NCBI GenBank assembly: GCA_038316435.1
Contig: JBBQAQ010000020.1
Span: 1 to 64,000 of the forward strand
Source: JACJXF01 sp038316435
GTDB taxonomy: Bacteria; Bacteroidota; Bacteroidia; Bacteroidales; GCA-2748055
DNA length: 64,000 nucleotides
Reading direction: 5' to 3'
Shown here: positions 7,356-16,578 of the stretch, piece by piece
How positions within the stretch are numbered: position 1 is the first letter of the stretch
How the letters are laid out: each line of letters opens with the position of its first letter
Made by a program: the position numbers and the translations under genes
Notes under the pieces: model-generated
What the model saw: the letters and a program-made list of their open reading frames with translations, nothing else
Database searches by the model: none
What the model was told of the DNA's origin: nothing

Positions 7356-9503
7356 TTAGTTATTCACTCCGAAGAAAATGATTTTGGCTTCGGCGGTAGT
7401 GAATTTCACATCAATTCTGGCCAAACCATTTGGCAGAATTTTTACCTGTGTATCGCGTGTTTCCCAATGATTTGGATCAACTTTCGTTTTAGAAATGTAG
7501 CTGTAGGTTCCATCATGACTCGAGAAAATAACAATGGCTCCGCGGCCAGTTTCCGGATTAATTTTCTCATACACTTCAGGGCTTCCACCAACAGCTCCAT
7601 CCCGAATCATGGCCGTTTCGGTCATGTCGTTGCGAACTTGCTTGTACATACCAAGTGTTTTGGCAAAGAATTCAATGCCTTCCTTTGATATATTTGGAAG
7701 GTCGCCCCAAATACCATTTTGCCCTAAAATTAGTGATCCGACAGTAATCGACTGGTTTTCGTATGGATCGTCTGGCAAATAATGGGTTAGGAAGACTGAT
7801 GTTGGAATCCATTTGTCGAAGGTAAGCGGTGTGCGACAAATCCAGGTACGAGCCGGCCCCGGGTAAAAGAAGATGTTCCACTGGCCGTTTTCACGATCGA
7901 ACGGAATATCGTAATTAAAGAAGTAAGGACCGTTGTTAATGAGGAAGTATTTTCCTGAACTCAAGAAGCCTAATCCAACGCTTCGTCCACCTTCGGTAAT
8001 ATCAAAATCGACAATGGCTTCAGGGCATTCTTTACAAAGTTTATCAACCACGTAGCACATCGATTTGCCGATCTCGAAAGCATATGATTCCTTTCTTTCC
8101 TGAGGTGTATTTGAAGCATTTCCGTGGAAATGGCGTGGGTCGTTGCATTCGTACTGGCCTATGGCATCCCACTTAAAGTAAGTTACCCCAAGTTCTTTGT
8201 TCAACCTGATCAATTCATCGGCAAAGGCATCGCGGTATTGGCTTACCATGCACATGCTGTAACTTTCTTCGGTTTCCCATATTTTCCGGGGCGTCCCTTC
8301 CGATCCGTTGTTTGTAATCATGCAATCATGCTGATTTTTCAACATGTTACTCGAAACAGCCGCAACCGTTGGATTGAACCACAAACCTAGTTTCATACCA
8401 TTCTCCATCAGTTTTTTACTGATGCTTTTTAGCCCATCGGGGAAACGTTTCAGGCTGGGTTGCCAGTCGCCGGTTTTTTCGAACCAGCCTGCATCGATAA
8501 CAAAAACCTCAATTCCCATTTGGTGAGAGGCATCTATTTCTTTCATCATTCGCTCAAGTGTCATGTCGGCCAGATAGGGCTTTTTGTACCAATTCCGGTT
8601 TCTTTCCTGAAAATTCCAAGTATTGTAAAAGATATATGGTTTGCGGCTTTCGTTGTTCTGGCTCATGTGGTGAAGCACAAAACTCCGGAAGTTGGCGGCC
8701 AGCAAATTTTCATCGCCGGCAACGGCACCCACTTCGAACCAAATGGTTTGGTAGGGTTGATCTTTATTGATTTTATACCCGTCGTAATAATTACCTTTTA
8801 CAGCCTGAAGAATAACTGAATGGTCGGGGTTCAGGCTAAACTGCAGAAATTTATCAGGAGCCTGAGAGCCATGTTCATAACCAATTACCAATGAATTCGA
8901 ACCATCGGTAGCAACAATCATTGGACCCATCAATTGAATGCTTTCGGCAAAATGGCTTTCCTTGATTTCCCGCTCCGAAAGGCAAAAACTGTGAACCATT
9001 TCGTTGAATTCGGAAAGCCTGATCTCCTTAACTCCTGAAAAACCATTTAGCGAAACATTCAGGTAATTGATCTGATCGTGACCTATTGTTTTGGTTAGTT
9101 TATGTTCGTTTTGGCTCATGAGGTCGTATCGAAACTTGACCATCGGATTATCTTCTGAAACCTGAAAAGTAGCACGAAGCAGCATGTCAGGCATATTGGT
9201 CAGATTGCCTTCGAAAGAGTATTCGGTAACGCCATTTCTTAGTTTCGCAAAGGTTTCAGAAAGTTTAATGCCGGTTAAAGTTGCTTGGCAAAGTTTTCCA
9301 TCGATTTCAAATTCAGGAGCCTGAAACGAAAATGTTTTACCTGTTTTTAATACCTTATATTCCCAAAGAGCCTGGCCAGTGCTAGTTACAGCAATTTCGA
9401 TCTGCGTATTTTTAGCAATTATAAAAGGCTTTTCTTTTTTGCAGCCAAAAATCAACAATCCAAAGATTAGGAATAAATAGAATTTAGTTATTAGGTGTTT
9501 CAT
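7356..9503 (-). CDS. GH36-like alpha-galactosidase family lipoprotein
   Basis: A 715-residue protein with a lipoprotein signal (Leu-Ile-Phe-Gly-Cys, Cys21), so probably anchored to the outer membrane or periplasmic face. Residues about 30-280 form the N-terminal beta-supersandwich, 285-610 a TIM barrel (YNTWNFQERN, FVIDAGWFEKTGDW, LGLWFNPTVAAV) and the rest a C-terminal sheet domain. FKWD (Asp446) fits the GH36/melibiase nucleophile. The usual acid/base motif (C-S-x-G-G-G-R-x-D) is replaced by DFDITEGGRSVGLGF (499-513), where the expected Asp is Val, so Asp499, Asp501 or Glu504 may serve instead. It is not in a polysaccharide utilisation locus. The substrate is unknown; alpha-galactosides are the family default. 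Confidence 0.8.
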   Translation of the reverse strand: MKHLITKFYLFLIFGLLIFGCKKEKPFIIAKNTQIEIAVTSTGQALWEYKVLKTGKTFSFQAPEFEIDGKLCQATLTGIKLSETFAKLRNGVTEYSFEGNLTNMPDMLLRATFQVSEDNPMVKFRYDLMSQNEHKLTKTIGHDQINYLNVSLNGFSGVKEIRLSEFNEMVHSFCLSEREIKESHFAESIQLMGPMIVATDGSNSLVIGYEHGSQAPDKFLQFSLNPDHSVILQAVKGNYYDGYKINKDQPYQTIWFEVGAVAGDENLLAANFRSFVLHHMSQNNESRKPYIFYNTWNFQERNRNWYKKPYLADMTLERMMKEIDASHQMGIEVFVIDAGWFEKTGDWQPSLKRFPDGLKSISKKLMENGMKLGLWFNPTVAAVSSNMLKNQHDCMITNNGSEGTPRKIWETEESYSMCMVSQYRDAFADELIRLNKELGVTYFKWDAIGQYECNDPRHFHGNASNTPQERKESYAFEIGKSMCYVVDKLCKECPEAIVDFDITEGGRSVGLGFLSSGKYFLINNGPYFFNYDIPFDRENGQWNIFFYPGPARTWICRTPLTFDKWIPTSVFLTHYLPDDPYENQSITVGSLILGQNGIWGDLPNISKEGIEFFAKTLGMYKQVRNDMTETAMIRDGAVGGSPEVYEKINPETGRGAIVIFSSHDGTYSYISKTKVDPNHWETRDTQVKILPNGLARIDVKFTTAEAKIIFFGVNN

Positions 9504-9663
9504 ATTGAGGCTTATTTATTGATTTTGTCATATTTCATTTTCCAATATCAGAATAGAATATTTTTTTTACAGTCTGGTAAATTTTTTAGGGAAATATTAT
9601 TTTTCCTTTCTTATACTCCTTTATTGCGCCAAATTTCCAGTTAGTTGCAATGTTAATATCCTG

Positions 9664-9858
9664 TTATGTTTTTTCAATCAACTCCGGAATATTTACAAAT
9701 CCGATCCTGTTGAAAAGTGCCGGTTTATATTGCGAATCATAAATGGCATAACCATAAAGCCGTACTTTTGTGGCATCCACTTTTTTTGCGACATCAATGC
9801 ATCTGATAAGTATTTTAAGTATCCAGGGCGCATCAATATTATCTTGAGATGTTTTCAT
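9664..9858 (-). CDS. Small hypothetical protein (64 aa)
   Basis: I do not recognise this product. It is a short ORF with an ATG preceded, 43-50 bases upstream, by TAAATTTG on the complement of 9901-9908, a good -7 box. The protein is mixed polar and hydrophobic, without a signal peptide or membrane segment. The phrase ALFNRIGFVNIPEL loosely recalls the last strand of GNAT acetyltransferases, but that is weak. It may be a remnant of a larger gene. The flanking 9504-9663 and 9859-9958 stretches hold nothing else I can support. Confidence 0.3.
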   Translation of the reverse strand: MKTSQDNIDAPWILKILIRCIDVAKKVDATKVRLYGYAIYDSQYKPALFNRIGFVNIPELIEKT

Positions 9859-9958
9859 AACTTATGAACATCCCTAATTGCTTTTTTTCGAAAATCACAA
9901 CAAATTTAGACCACATTACCTGAATTAAAAAAATATTCCTTCAGTCAAATAATGATTT

Positions 9959-11827
9959 CTAGTATTTTGCATTTCTAAGCCTCTCAACCACCGCCTCAAA
10001 GTTTTCAAGTGTTCTACTGAAGGTAAATACCTTTTCAACTCTTTTCCTCCCTTCCTTACCCATCTTTTCCCGAAGGTTTTTATCTGAAACAAGCAAATTA
10101 ACCTTCTCTGCCATAGCTTCTACATCAAATGGCTCCACAAGAAATCCGGTTTCATTATCCTGAACAACCTCTGGATTACTTGAAATATTAAATGCAACAA
10201 TGGGTTTGCTGCATGCCATTGCTTCAACAAGCACATAACCGAATCCCTCCCAGATTGATGTAAGAACAAATATATCAATGGATTGCATAAAGCTTTTCAT
10301 ATCCTCAACAAACCCGATGAATTCAATTTTGTCATCAAGGTTATTCTTTTTAACAAGGCTACGAAGCTCATTCTCCATTTTACCTTCCCCGGCAATTATA
10401 ATTTTAAAGTTTATTCCTTTATTCTTAAGGTTTAGGGCAAGATCTACAAGGTACTTTTGTCCCTTTTGTTTTACTAGTCGACCCGCATTTCCAATAACGA
10501 TTTCATCGTTTTTACGGGTATAAATATTTACTGCATTCTGCGCATCGAAAGTGTCGATGTAAATGCCATTGTAAATTATTTTAATTTTCCGCTTATCAAA
10601 AAGGTCAGGATTTTTCGAAATAATTGTTCTCTTTGTTTCTTCGGAGTTTGCAATGACTTCATCTACAATATATTTAAACAGAAACCTGTTAAGAAAAGTG
10701 TTACGGATGGGAATTGCACTTCCCCTGCGATAAACAACATTAGGCACACCGACAAGTTTTGAAGCTACACCGACAATCTTCAGGTCGGTAGACAGATTTA
10801 AAATTATCATGTTGATTTTAGCTTTTTTGATAGCTCGCGCAACCAAAAAAATCTTAATCGGATTAAGAAAACTGAGGTTAGTAATTTTAAAATTGATTAC
10901 CGGAATAGTTGTATTTCTGAGCTTTTCCCTGATTTCACTATTTTTATTGGTCATAACGATAACTGGGAAGTTTTTTGCATGGAGGCGGACAGCCATATCA
11001 TAATGCCATTTTTCACCTCCGCCCCAACTAACAACAGAGTTGCAAAAGCAAATCCTGTTACGCTCGCTTCGTTCATGCTCCCGGTGCAGGTTTCTCAATT
11101 TAATATATTTCAGAAAAGTCTCATGGGCGGAATTCATACTTACTACAAGTCCGTAAAAACCATCGAGAAAACCAAGTTTGATAATATAATCGCGGAATAA
11201 CCTCCAAAATGGATGAAAAACAATATTAAAATAACTAGCTCTTTTATTCTCTTTGAAATATGCTTTTGCAACTATGGTTGAAAAGTTATTTATTTGAGTA
11301 ACATGCTCGTTTATAGAGTAATATGAGTAGTGGAGAAGATCTCCTTTGAGAAATTTCTTGGTAGATCCTTTTTCTAGTTTAAATTTGTCATGTGGGTTGA
11401 GACCACCCCATTTACCCTTTGACTTATCCCAAAGTCTGAGTTTTCTGGCCGGGTACCAACTGGTATGCCGAATCCATTTCCCGCAGTAATTGGTGAGGCG
11501 GTTAAAATAGTATCCATCATATTTCCAGTTTCCCTTAACCTCAAGAATGGATTTTTTAAGTCGGTCTGATAATTCCTCATCAGCATCCATAGAAAGTACA
11601 TGAAGATAGCTCGACTGTTCAATTGCCCAGTTTTTCTGTTCAATATGACCCCTAAATTCGTGCTGAATAAACTTCACATTGTAATTATTGCAAATCTCTT
11701 CAGTGCGGTCGATTGAAAACGAATCAACAATAACTATTTCGTCAGCAATATCTTTAACAGATTCTAAACATCGGGCAATATTCTTTTCTTCATTCAGGGT
11801 AATAATTACAACAGATAGTTTCAGCAT
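9959..11827 (-). CDS. Two-domain glycosyltransferase (GT2 WaaE-type fused to GT4)
   Basis: A 622-residue fusion. Residues 1-260 are a GT2 domain of the WaaE/KdtX (LPS core beta-1,4-glucosyltransferase) type: LSVVIITLNEEKNIARCLES, DEIVIVDSFSIDRT, the metal-binding SMDADEEL, then WIRHTSWYPARKLRLW. A short charged linker (HREHERSERNR) leads to a complete GT-B enzyme (about 262-620) with SWGGGEKWHYDMA, NAGRLVKQKGQKYLVDLA and IWEGFGYVLVEAMACSKPIVA. Such a fusion lets one protein add two sugars in sequence, most likely to lipid A core or O-chain. It sits 10 bases after murF-alr on the same strand and may belong to that operon. Confidence 0.88.
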   Translation of the reverse strand: MLKLSVVIITLNEEKNIARCLESVKDIADEIVIVDSFSIDRTEEICNNYNVKFIQHEFRGHIEQKNWAIEQSSYLHVLSMDADEELSDRLKKSILEVKGNWKYDGYYFNRLTNYCGKWIRHTSWYPARKLRLWDKSKGKWGGLNPHDKFKLEKGSTKKFLKGDLLHYSYYSINEHVTQINNFSTIVAKAYFKENKRASYFNIVFHPFWRLFRDYIIKLGFLDGFYGLVVSMNSAHETFLKYIKLRNLHREHERSERNRICFCNSVVSWGGGEKWHYDMAVRLHAKNFPVIVMTNKNSEIREKLRNTTIPVINFKITNLSFLNPIKIFLVARAIKKAKINMIILNLSTDLKIVGVASKLVGVPNVVYRRGSAIPIRNTFLNRFLFKYIVDEVIANSEETKRTIISKNPDLFDKRKIKIIYNGIYIDTFDAQNAVNIYTRKNDEIVIGNAGRLVKQKGQKYLVDLALNLKNKGINFKIIIAGEGKMENELRSLVKKNNLDDKIEFIGFVEDMKSFMQSIDIFVLTSIWEGFGYVLVEAMACSKPIVAFNISSNPEVVQDNETGFLVEPFDVEAMAEKVNLLVSDKNLREKMGKEGRKRVEKVFTFSRTLENFEAVVERLRNAKY

Positions 11828-11837
11828 TTCTTAAATT

Positions 11838-14291
11838 TTATTCCTGATAATAAATTCTTTTCACCCTTTCTGATATTCCTGTTAATATTTCATAAGGGAT
11901 TGTTTCAGCTTCCGATGCAATTTTCCGCACCGAATGATTTTTTCCAAATATAATAACTTCATCTCCAGCTTTTGCATTTGTCCCTGAAATATCGATCATA
12001 CACATATCCATACAAATATTTCCAACCGTGCAAACCTCTTTTCCAGCAACAAGGAAACTCCCTTTTCCATTTCCCAGAGACCGCGGAAGTCCGTCGGCAT
12101 AGCCAACAGGAATTGTAGCTATTTTTTTGGTTGTAGGTATCTTTCCTTTTCTGCCGTATCCAACTGTGGTTCCTTTCTCAAGTTCACGAATCTGAGAAAT
12201 ACTTGTTTTAAAAGTACTCACTTCAACCAGATTTGGAATATTATTTACGCTAACCCCGTACAAACCAATCCCCAGCCGGACCATATCCATCTGATTCGTT
12301 GCAAACCTCTCAATTCCGGCAGAATTCAGTATGTGCAGCATGAAATTTACTGAAATAAGGTGTTTTAGCTTCCCTGCTATCCGTTTAAACTCATCAATTT
12401 GGAATTTACTAAAATCGTCGTGTTCTTTTTCATCGCTCCCCACAAGATGAGAAAATACGGAAACAACACTGAAATATCCGGATTTGAGTTCAAAGGCAAG
12501 CTCATCCAACTCCGACTCAAAAAAACCTAGACGGTGCATCCCGGTATCAATTTTTATATGGACGGGGTAATCTTTGATATCGTTTTTTTCGAGAAATACT
12601 TTTAATTCCTTTAATCCCTCAAGACTGTAAATTTCAGGCTGAAGTCCATACTCAACAAGCGATTTCAGATTGCCCGACTCAGGATTCATAACCATAATAG
12701 GAAGGGTAATGCCATTGATCCGCAAGTCGATGCCTTCGTCGATATAGGCTACAGCGAGATAATTTACTTTGTGAAACTGCAGAAGATTCGCAATTTCAAA
12801 GCTGCCACTTCCATATGAAAACGCCTTAACCATAGCCATGATGAGCGTTTCGGGCTTAAGCAGACTTCGGTAATAGTTGAGATTCTGCACCATGGCATTC
12901 AGATCGATTTCCAAAAGTGTCTGGTGCGTCCTGAATTGCAACTCCCTTGAAATTCTTTCAAATCCAAATTTCCTTGCACCCTTTACGAGAATGGCTTCGT
13001 CTCTGAAACTCATCATTGGCATTGATTTCATAAAGGATGCAGTATCTTCAAAGAATACTGAATTGGATGGAAATTTTACACGCATTCTTGATAAAGCCTG
13101 TCCAATTCCTATGAAAAGTGAAACTTCTTTTTCTGAAATCATCTCTGCAATTTCGGTGTAAAGCTCATCTTCGCTACGGCCGCTTTGCAGAATATCCGAC
13201 AGAATAAGAGTGCGAAATTTATGCTGTTTTTGCTGAAGAAGCAGATCAAGGGCATTGGCAAGTGATGCCAGATCAGAGTTGTACGTATCACTGATTAGAG
13301 TTGAAGAATGGATCCCCTTTAATATTTCAAGTCGCATTTCAACTGGTTCCAGCTCCGAAAGAGCCCTGATCACAAATTCTGCATTATACCCGAGATGAAA
13401 AAGAAGCGTGCCAGTATGCAAGGCATTTTCATAAGAAGCATGATCATGAAAAGGAATATTGATGAGGGCTTCGGCTTTGCCTCCAAGTTTAATGGCAATT
13501 CCACTGGTAAGTTTTTCAATACTTTCGATACAATAATCCGATTCAGGGTTTTTTCCCCAACAAACAAAAGTCTTTTCAGGATAAACCTTCTGTAAAACTT
13601 TATGAATTTCCTCGTGATCTCTGCAATAAATGATTATTTTGCTATGAATAAACAGCCTTATTTTTTCAAGTAATTTTTCTTCGAGGGATGAGAAATTTTC
13701 CTGATGTGCTTCCCCAATGGTGGTTATAATGCCAATTTCAGGAAGAAGCATTCTTTCAAGCCTCTCCATTTCTCCACATTTTGAAATCCCTACCTCCAAT
13801 ACTGCCAGTTGGTCGCTTTCCCGGATCATCAATACTGAAAGCGGAACGCCCACCTGAGAATTATACGATCGTGGACTATGGAAAACAGGAACCTGCTTAT
13901 GAAGCGACTGGTAAATCCATTCTTTAACTATTGTTTTCCCGTTGGATCCGGTAATGCCTATCAAACGGGCTTTTGATAATTTCCTGTGCCATGCTGCCAT
14001 TGATTGCAGCGCGTCGAGGGTGTTTTTAACAATGATAAAGCTAACAGCTGTTTCTGATTTAGGGGGAGTAAAACTGCTATCCACAATAAAAGCCTTAACG
14101 CCTGCTTTAATGAGCTCGGGAATAAATGTGTGTCCGTCGTGTCGCTCGCCACGCAAAGCAATGAATGCAGTATTCACAGGGTTTGTGAACGTCCGGCTAT
14201 CGATTGCGAATCTGGACACGCGAAATTCATCATCCCCCGAAAGAGAACCAGAAACAATTTTTGCTATATCGGTAGGTGAATAGCTATACAT
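11838..14291 (-). CDS. murF-alr: Bifunctional MurF ligase / alanine racemase
   Basis: An 817-residue fusion typical of Bacteroidota. Residues 1-450 are UDP-MurNAc-tripeptide:D-Ala-D-Ala ligase, with the ATP loop GITGSNGKT (112-120). Residues about 455-817 are a fold-III alanine racemase, with the PLP lysine in MAMVKAFSYGSG, GMHRLGFF, and the tyrosine region GYADGLPRSL. The protein therefore makes D-Ala and also attaches D-Ala-D-Ala to the peptidoglycan precursor. Ddl, which joins the two D-Ala, is encoded at 40.9 kb. Only one base separates this gene from tdk upstream, so they are co-transcribed. Confidence 0.95.
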   Translation of the reverse strand: MYSYSPTDIAKIVSGSLSGDDEFRVSRFAIDSRTFTNPVNTAFIALRGERHDGHTFIPELIKAGVKAFIVDSSFTPPKSETAVSFIIVKNTLDALQSMAAWHRKLSKARLIGITGSNGKTIVKEWIYQSLHKQVPVFHSPRSYNSQVGVPLSVLMIRESDQLAVLEVGISKCGEMERLERMLLPEIGIITTIGEAHQENFSSLEEKLLEKIRLFIHSKIIIYCRDHEEIHKVLQKVYPEKTFVCWGKNPESDYCIESIEKLTSGIAIKLGGKAEALINIPFHDHASYENALHTGTLLFHLGYNAEFVIRALSELEPVEMRLEILKGIHSSTLISDTYNSDLASLANALDLLLQQKQHKFRTLILSDILQSGRSEDELYTEIAEMISEKEVSLFIGIGQALSRMRVKFPSNSVFFEDTASFMKSMPMMSFRDEAILVKGARKFGFERISRELQFRTHQTLLEIDLNAMVQNLNYYRSLLKPETLIMAMVKAFSYGSGSFEIANLLQFHKVNYLAVAYIDEGIDLRINGITLPIMVMNPESGNLKSLVEYGLQPEIYSLEGLKELKVFLEKNDIKDYPVHIKIDTGMHRLGFFESELDELAFELKSGYFSVVSVFSHLVGSDEKEHDDFSKFQIDEFKRIAGKLKHLISVNFMLHILNSAGIERFATNQMDMVRLGIGLYGVSVNNIPNLVEVSTFKTSISQIRELEKGTTVGYGRKGKIPTTKKIATIPVGYADGLPRSLGNGKGSFLVAGKEVCTVGNICMDMCMIDISGTNAKAGDEVIIFGKNHSVRKIASEAETIPYEILTGISERVKRIYYQE

Positions 14292-14292
14292 C

Positions 14293-14892
14293 TTATGTTT
14301 CTGCTCCTTTCTTTTGCAGGGCTATTGCCTTGGAGAAACAGAACCTGCATAAAGGCTCATAAATATCGGTTTCACCCAAAACCACAAGTTTGTCGTTCTT
14401 ACCAATCCTATGTGAATGGTTTGCCAAATTCCCACATTTGACGCATATTGCGTGAACTTTTGTAAGGTATTCTGCAGTAGCCATCAAGCCAGGAATGGGT
14501 CCGAACGGTCGACCGCGGTAATCCATATCCAGACCGGCAACTATGACGCGTATGCCCTGAGATGCCAGAGTATTACAGACTTCAATCAGACCCATGTCGA
14601 AAAACTGTGCCTCATCAATTCCAACTACTTCAACATCAGAAGTAAGTAAAAGGATAGCCGCAGCTGTTTCAACGGGAGTAGACAGGATAGCGTTTTCATC
14701 ATGCGAAACGACATCAGTTGTAGAATAACGGGTGTCGACTTTCGGCTTGAAAATTTCAACTTTCTGCTTAGCAATTTTAGCACGTTTGAGCCTGCGGATA
14801 AGTTCTTCTGTTTTACCTGAAAACATTGACCCACAGACCACTTCGATCCATCCCCTTTTTTCACTCCTGTTTATAGAATTTTCGAGAAACAT
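14293..14892 (-). CDS. tdk: Thymidine kinase
   Basis: A 199-residue type II thymidine kinase, which phosphorylates thymidine in pyrimidine salvage. The P-loop is VCGSMFSGKTEELIRRL (about 20-36). VVGIDEAQFFD carries the catalytic Glu and Asp. The lid has zinc-binding cysteines in HAICVKCGNLANHS and the final PLCRFCF. Length is normal. It is the first gene of a minus-strand group with murF-alr and the GT fusion. A GC-rich hairpin lies 70 bases upstream, in the divergent spacer. Confidence 0.95.
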   Translation of the reverse strand: MFLENSINRSEKRGWIEVVCGSMFSGKTEELIRRLKRAKIAKQKVEIFKPKVDTRYSTTDVVSHDENAILSTPVETAAAILLLTSDVEVVGIDEAQFFDMGLIEVCNTLASQGIRVIVAGLDMDYRGRPFGPIPGLMATAEYLTKVHAICVKCGNLANHSHRIGKNDKLVVLGETDIYEPLCRFCFSKAIALQKKGAET

Positions 14893-14961
14893 TGTTTAGT
14901 AAAGTACTTATATATAGGATTTTAACAACTTGCGTTTGGGAAAAAAGCTTGCTTTTCACTT

Positions 14962-14996
14962 TGCCCCACCAACCCGGGGGAGGGGTTGGTGGGGCA
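14962..14996. repeat. GC-rich perfect hairpin between tdk and the divergent gene
   Basis: Arms TGCCCCACCAACCC (14962-14975) and GGGTTGGTGGGGCA (14983-14996) are exact reverse complements around the 7-base loop GGGGGAG. The hairpin is far richer in G+C than its surroundings. It has no T-tract on either strand and lies between divergent starts, so it is not an ordinary terminator. A REP-like element or regulatory structure is more likely. Confidence 0.7.
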
Positions 14997-15071
14997 TGAA
15001 AAAGGAAACTTATCTGTTTACAATTAAACTCTAAATCTTTTTCTAATTGCACAACGCGTTAATAATTAAGT

Positions 15072-15079
15072 TATTTTTG
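15072..15079 (+). promoter_or_regulatory. -7 box upstream of the hypothetical gene/rsmI operon
   Basis: TATTTTTG matches TAnnTTTG and lies 41 bases before the start codon at 15120. ATTG at 15046-15049 is a possible -33 element, but the 22-base spacing is long. Confidence 0.4.
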
Positions 15080-15119
15080 CAACAGGATTAATATCAAACA
15101 CCTTACTTATCAAATAATT

Positions 15120-15845
15120 ATGGAGTTCAAAACCACCCTGGAAATTGTAACTAAAGATATACAAGATATAGAAAAATTAGTAAGCAATTTCAAAAATTAT
15201 TCGAGAATACCCAATATCGAACTTGATCTTGCTTTGTCGAGATTGAGGAATGTGTATGATTTACTTCTCATGTTCCGGGACGACTCAGCAGGTGGGTTGC
15301 ATAATCCTGTCGTGGCTCCCATTGCCGAAAAGTCCGAACATTTTTCAAATCCTTTACCTGCTGAGGATATTTACCAAGAGCCTGTTCCTGTTATATCTGC
15401 TGAACAAGAAATTATCAGAGCAGCTGAAATTATTGCACCTGTTCAGAATGAAATAACCATCCCTAACCCTGAACCTCATCCCCAACCCCAACCTCAACCT
15501 CAACCTAATCCTCAACCTCAACCTAAGGAAGCAAAGGTTTTTATTAATGAGAAGTTAGCTGAAACTGCTGTTAAAAAAGATGTCGCTTCCCGGATTCAAT
15601 CACAGGGAATAAAAAGCATTGCTGGTAGTCTGGGTATAAACGACAAATTCTTTTTTATCAGAGAGCTTTTTGCAGGAAATGCAGAAACATTCCGACAAAC
15701 AATGGCAGAGCTTGACGATGCCAAAAATTTCAATGATGCGTATACCATTCTTACAAGCAAGTTTACATGGGATATGGATTCTGAGCCTGTTCAGACCTTG
15801 TTAAATCTTATCCGCAGAAAATTTATTACATCCGGAAATGAGTAA
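15120..15845 (+). CDS. Conserved hypothetical protein with Pro-Gln linker
   Basis: A 241-residue soluble protein of unknown function, of a type found in many Bacteroidota. Residues 1-65 look helical. Residues about 115-138 are a low-complexity linker of Pro-Gln and Pro-Asn units. The conserved C-terminal part has a helical domain beginning with a Ser-Leu-Gly-Ile-Asn-Asp-Lys-Phe-Phe-Phe-Ile-Arg-Glu-Leu-Phe motif, then FRQTMAELDDAKNFNDAYTIL and LLNLIRRKF. No signal peptide or membrane segment is present. The stop overlaps the rsmI start by eight bases, giving translational coupling, so a link to ribosome function is possible but unproven. Confidence 0.8.
   Translation: MEFKTTLEIVTKDIQDIEKLVSNFKNYSRIPNIELDLALSRLRNVYDLLLMFRDDSAGGLHNPVVAPIAEKSEHFSNPLPAEDIYQEPVPVISAEQEIIRAAEIIAPVQNEITIPNPEPHPQPQPQPQPNPQPQPKEAKVFINEKLAETAVKKDVASRIQSQGIKSIAGSLGINDKFFFIRELFAGNAETFRQTMAELDDAKNFNDAYTILTSKFTWDMDSEPVQTLLNLIRRKFITSGNE
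15471..15527 (+). repeat. Intragenic tandem repeat (CAACCT-type hexamers)
   Basis: Successive six-base units close to CAACCT encode alternating Pro and Gln (with one Asn) in the linker of the hypothetical protein. The units are in frame, so copy-number change would lengthen or shorten the linker by two residues without a frameshift. Confidence 0.7.
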
Positions 15846-16578
15846 GCTTTATCTTGTTCCAACTCCCATCGGGAATTTGCAGGATATGACCTTCAGAGCT
15901 GTCGAGGTGTTAAAAAGTGTTGATCATATTCTTGCTGAAGATACCCGGAAAACTGTTTTTCTTCTGAAGCATTTTGGGATTGAAAAATCGGTGCGATCAC
16001 ATCATAAATTCAATGAACATAAAAGTCTGGGATATGTAATTCAGGATCTTCTTTCGGGCCAAACGATTGCATTGGTAAGCGATGCCGGCACTCCTGGAAT
16101 TTCAGATCCTGGCTTTCTTTTAGTCAGAGAATGTATAAAAAATTCTATCCCTGTTGAATGTTTACCGGGTGCAACCGCACTGATTCCGGCCTTGGTTAAC
16201 TCAGGCTTACCAACTGACCGATTTTGTTTTGAGGGATTTCTCCCTCAGAAAAAGGGAAGAATGAAAAAGCTGGGTGAATTGAAAGACGAACCCAGAACCA
16301 TGGTTTTTTACGAATCCCCCCACAGACTGGTGAAAGCTCTGGAACAGTTTATTGAAACCTTTGGTGAAGACAGGATTTGCTCTGTTTCCAGAGAACTCAG
16401 CAAAATCTATGAGGAAAATGTGCACGGTACTGTTTCAGAAGTTCTATCACACTTCAAAGACAAAACCATTAAGGGTGAGATAGTTATTGTTCTTGCCGGG
16501 CAGATTTTTAGCAGTCGCAGTTGCGATGATGGTAATGAGCCTTGTAAGCCTAAGCACGAAGGCACAGAAAACATCTGA
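15838..16578 (+). CDS. rsmI: 16S rRNA (cytidine-1402 2'-O)-methyltransferase
   Basis: A 246-residue SAM-dependent tetrapyrrole-methylase-fold enzyme that methylates the ribose of C1402 in the ribosomal P site. Family motifs are LYLVPTPIGNLQDMTFRA, AEDTRKT, SDAGTPGISDPG, LPGATALIPALVNSG and YESPHRL. The normal family end is near KGEIVIVLAG. About 25 extra residues follow, rich in Ser, Cys and charged residues, without family resemblance. That tail is read through the signal peptide of the next gene in a different frame, which suggests that the original stop was lost. Confidence 0.93.
   Translation: MSKLYLVPTPIGNLQDMTFRAVEVLKSVDHILAEDTRKTVFLLKHFGIEKSVRSHHKFNEHKSLGYVIQDLLSGQTIALVSDAGTPGISDPGFLLVRECIKNSIPVECLPGATALIPALVNSGLPTDRFCFEGFLPQKKGRMKKLGELKDEPRTMVFYESPHRLVKALEQFIETFGEDRICSVSRELSKIYEENVHGTVSEVLSHFKDKTIKGEIVIVLAGQIFSSRSCDDGNEPCKPKHEGTENI

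Noticed and set aside
7467..8819. Several plus-strand frames of 60-119 codons opposite the GH36-like gene
   Set aside because: They are antisense shadows of a clear coding frame; none has a family signature.
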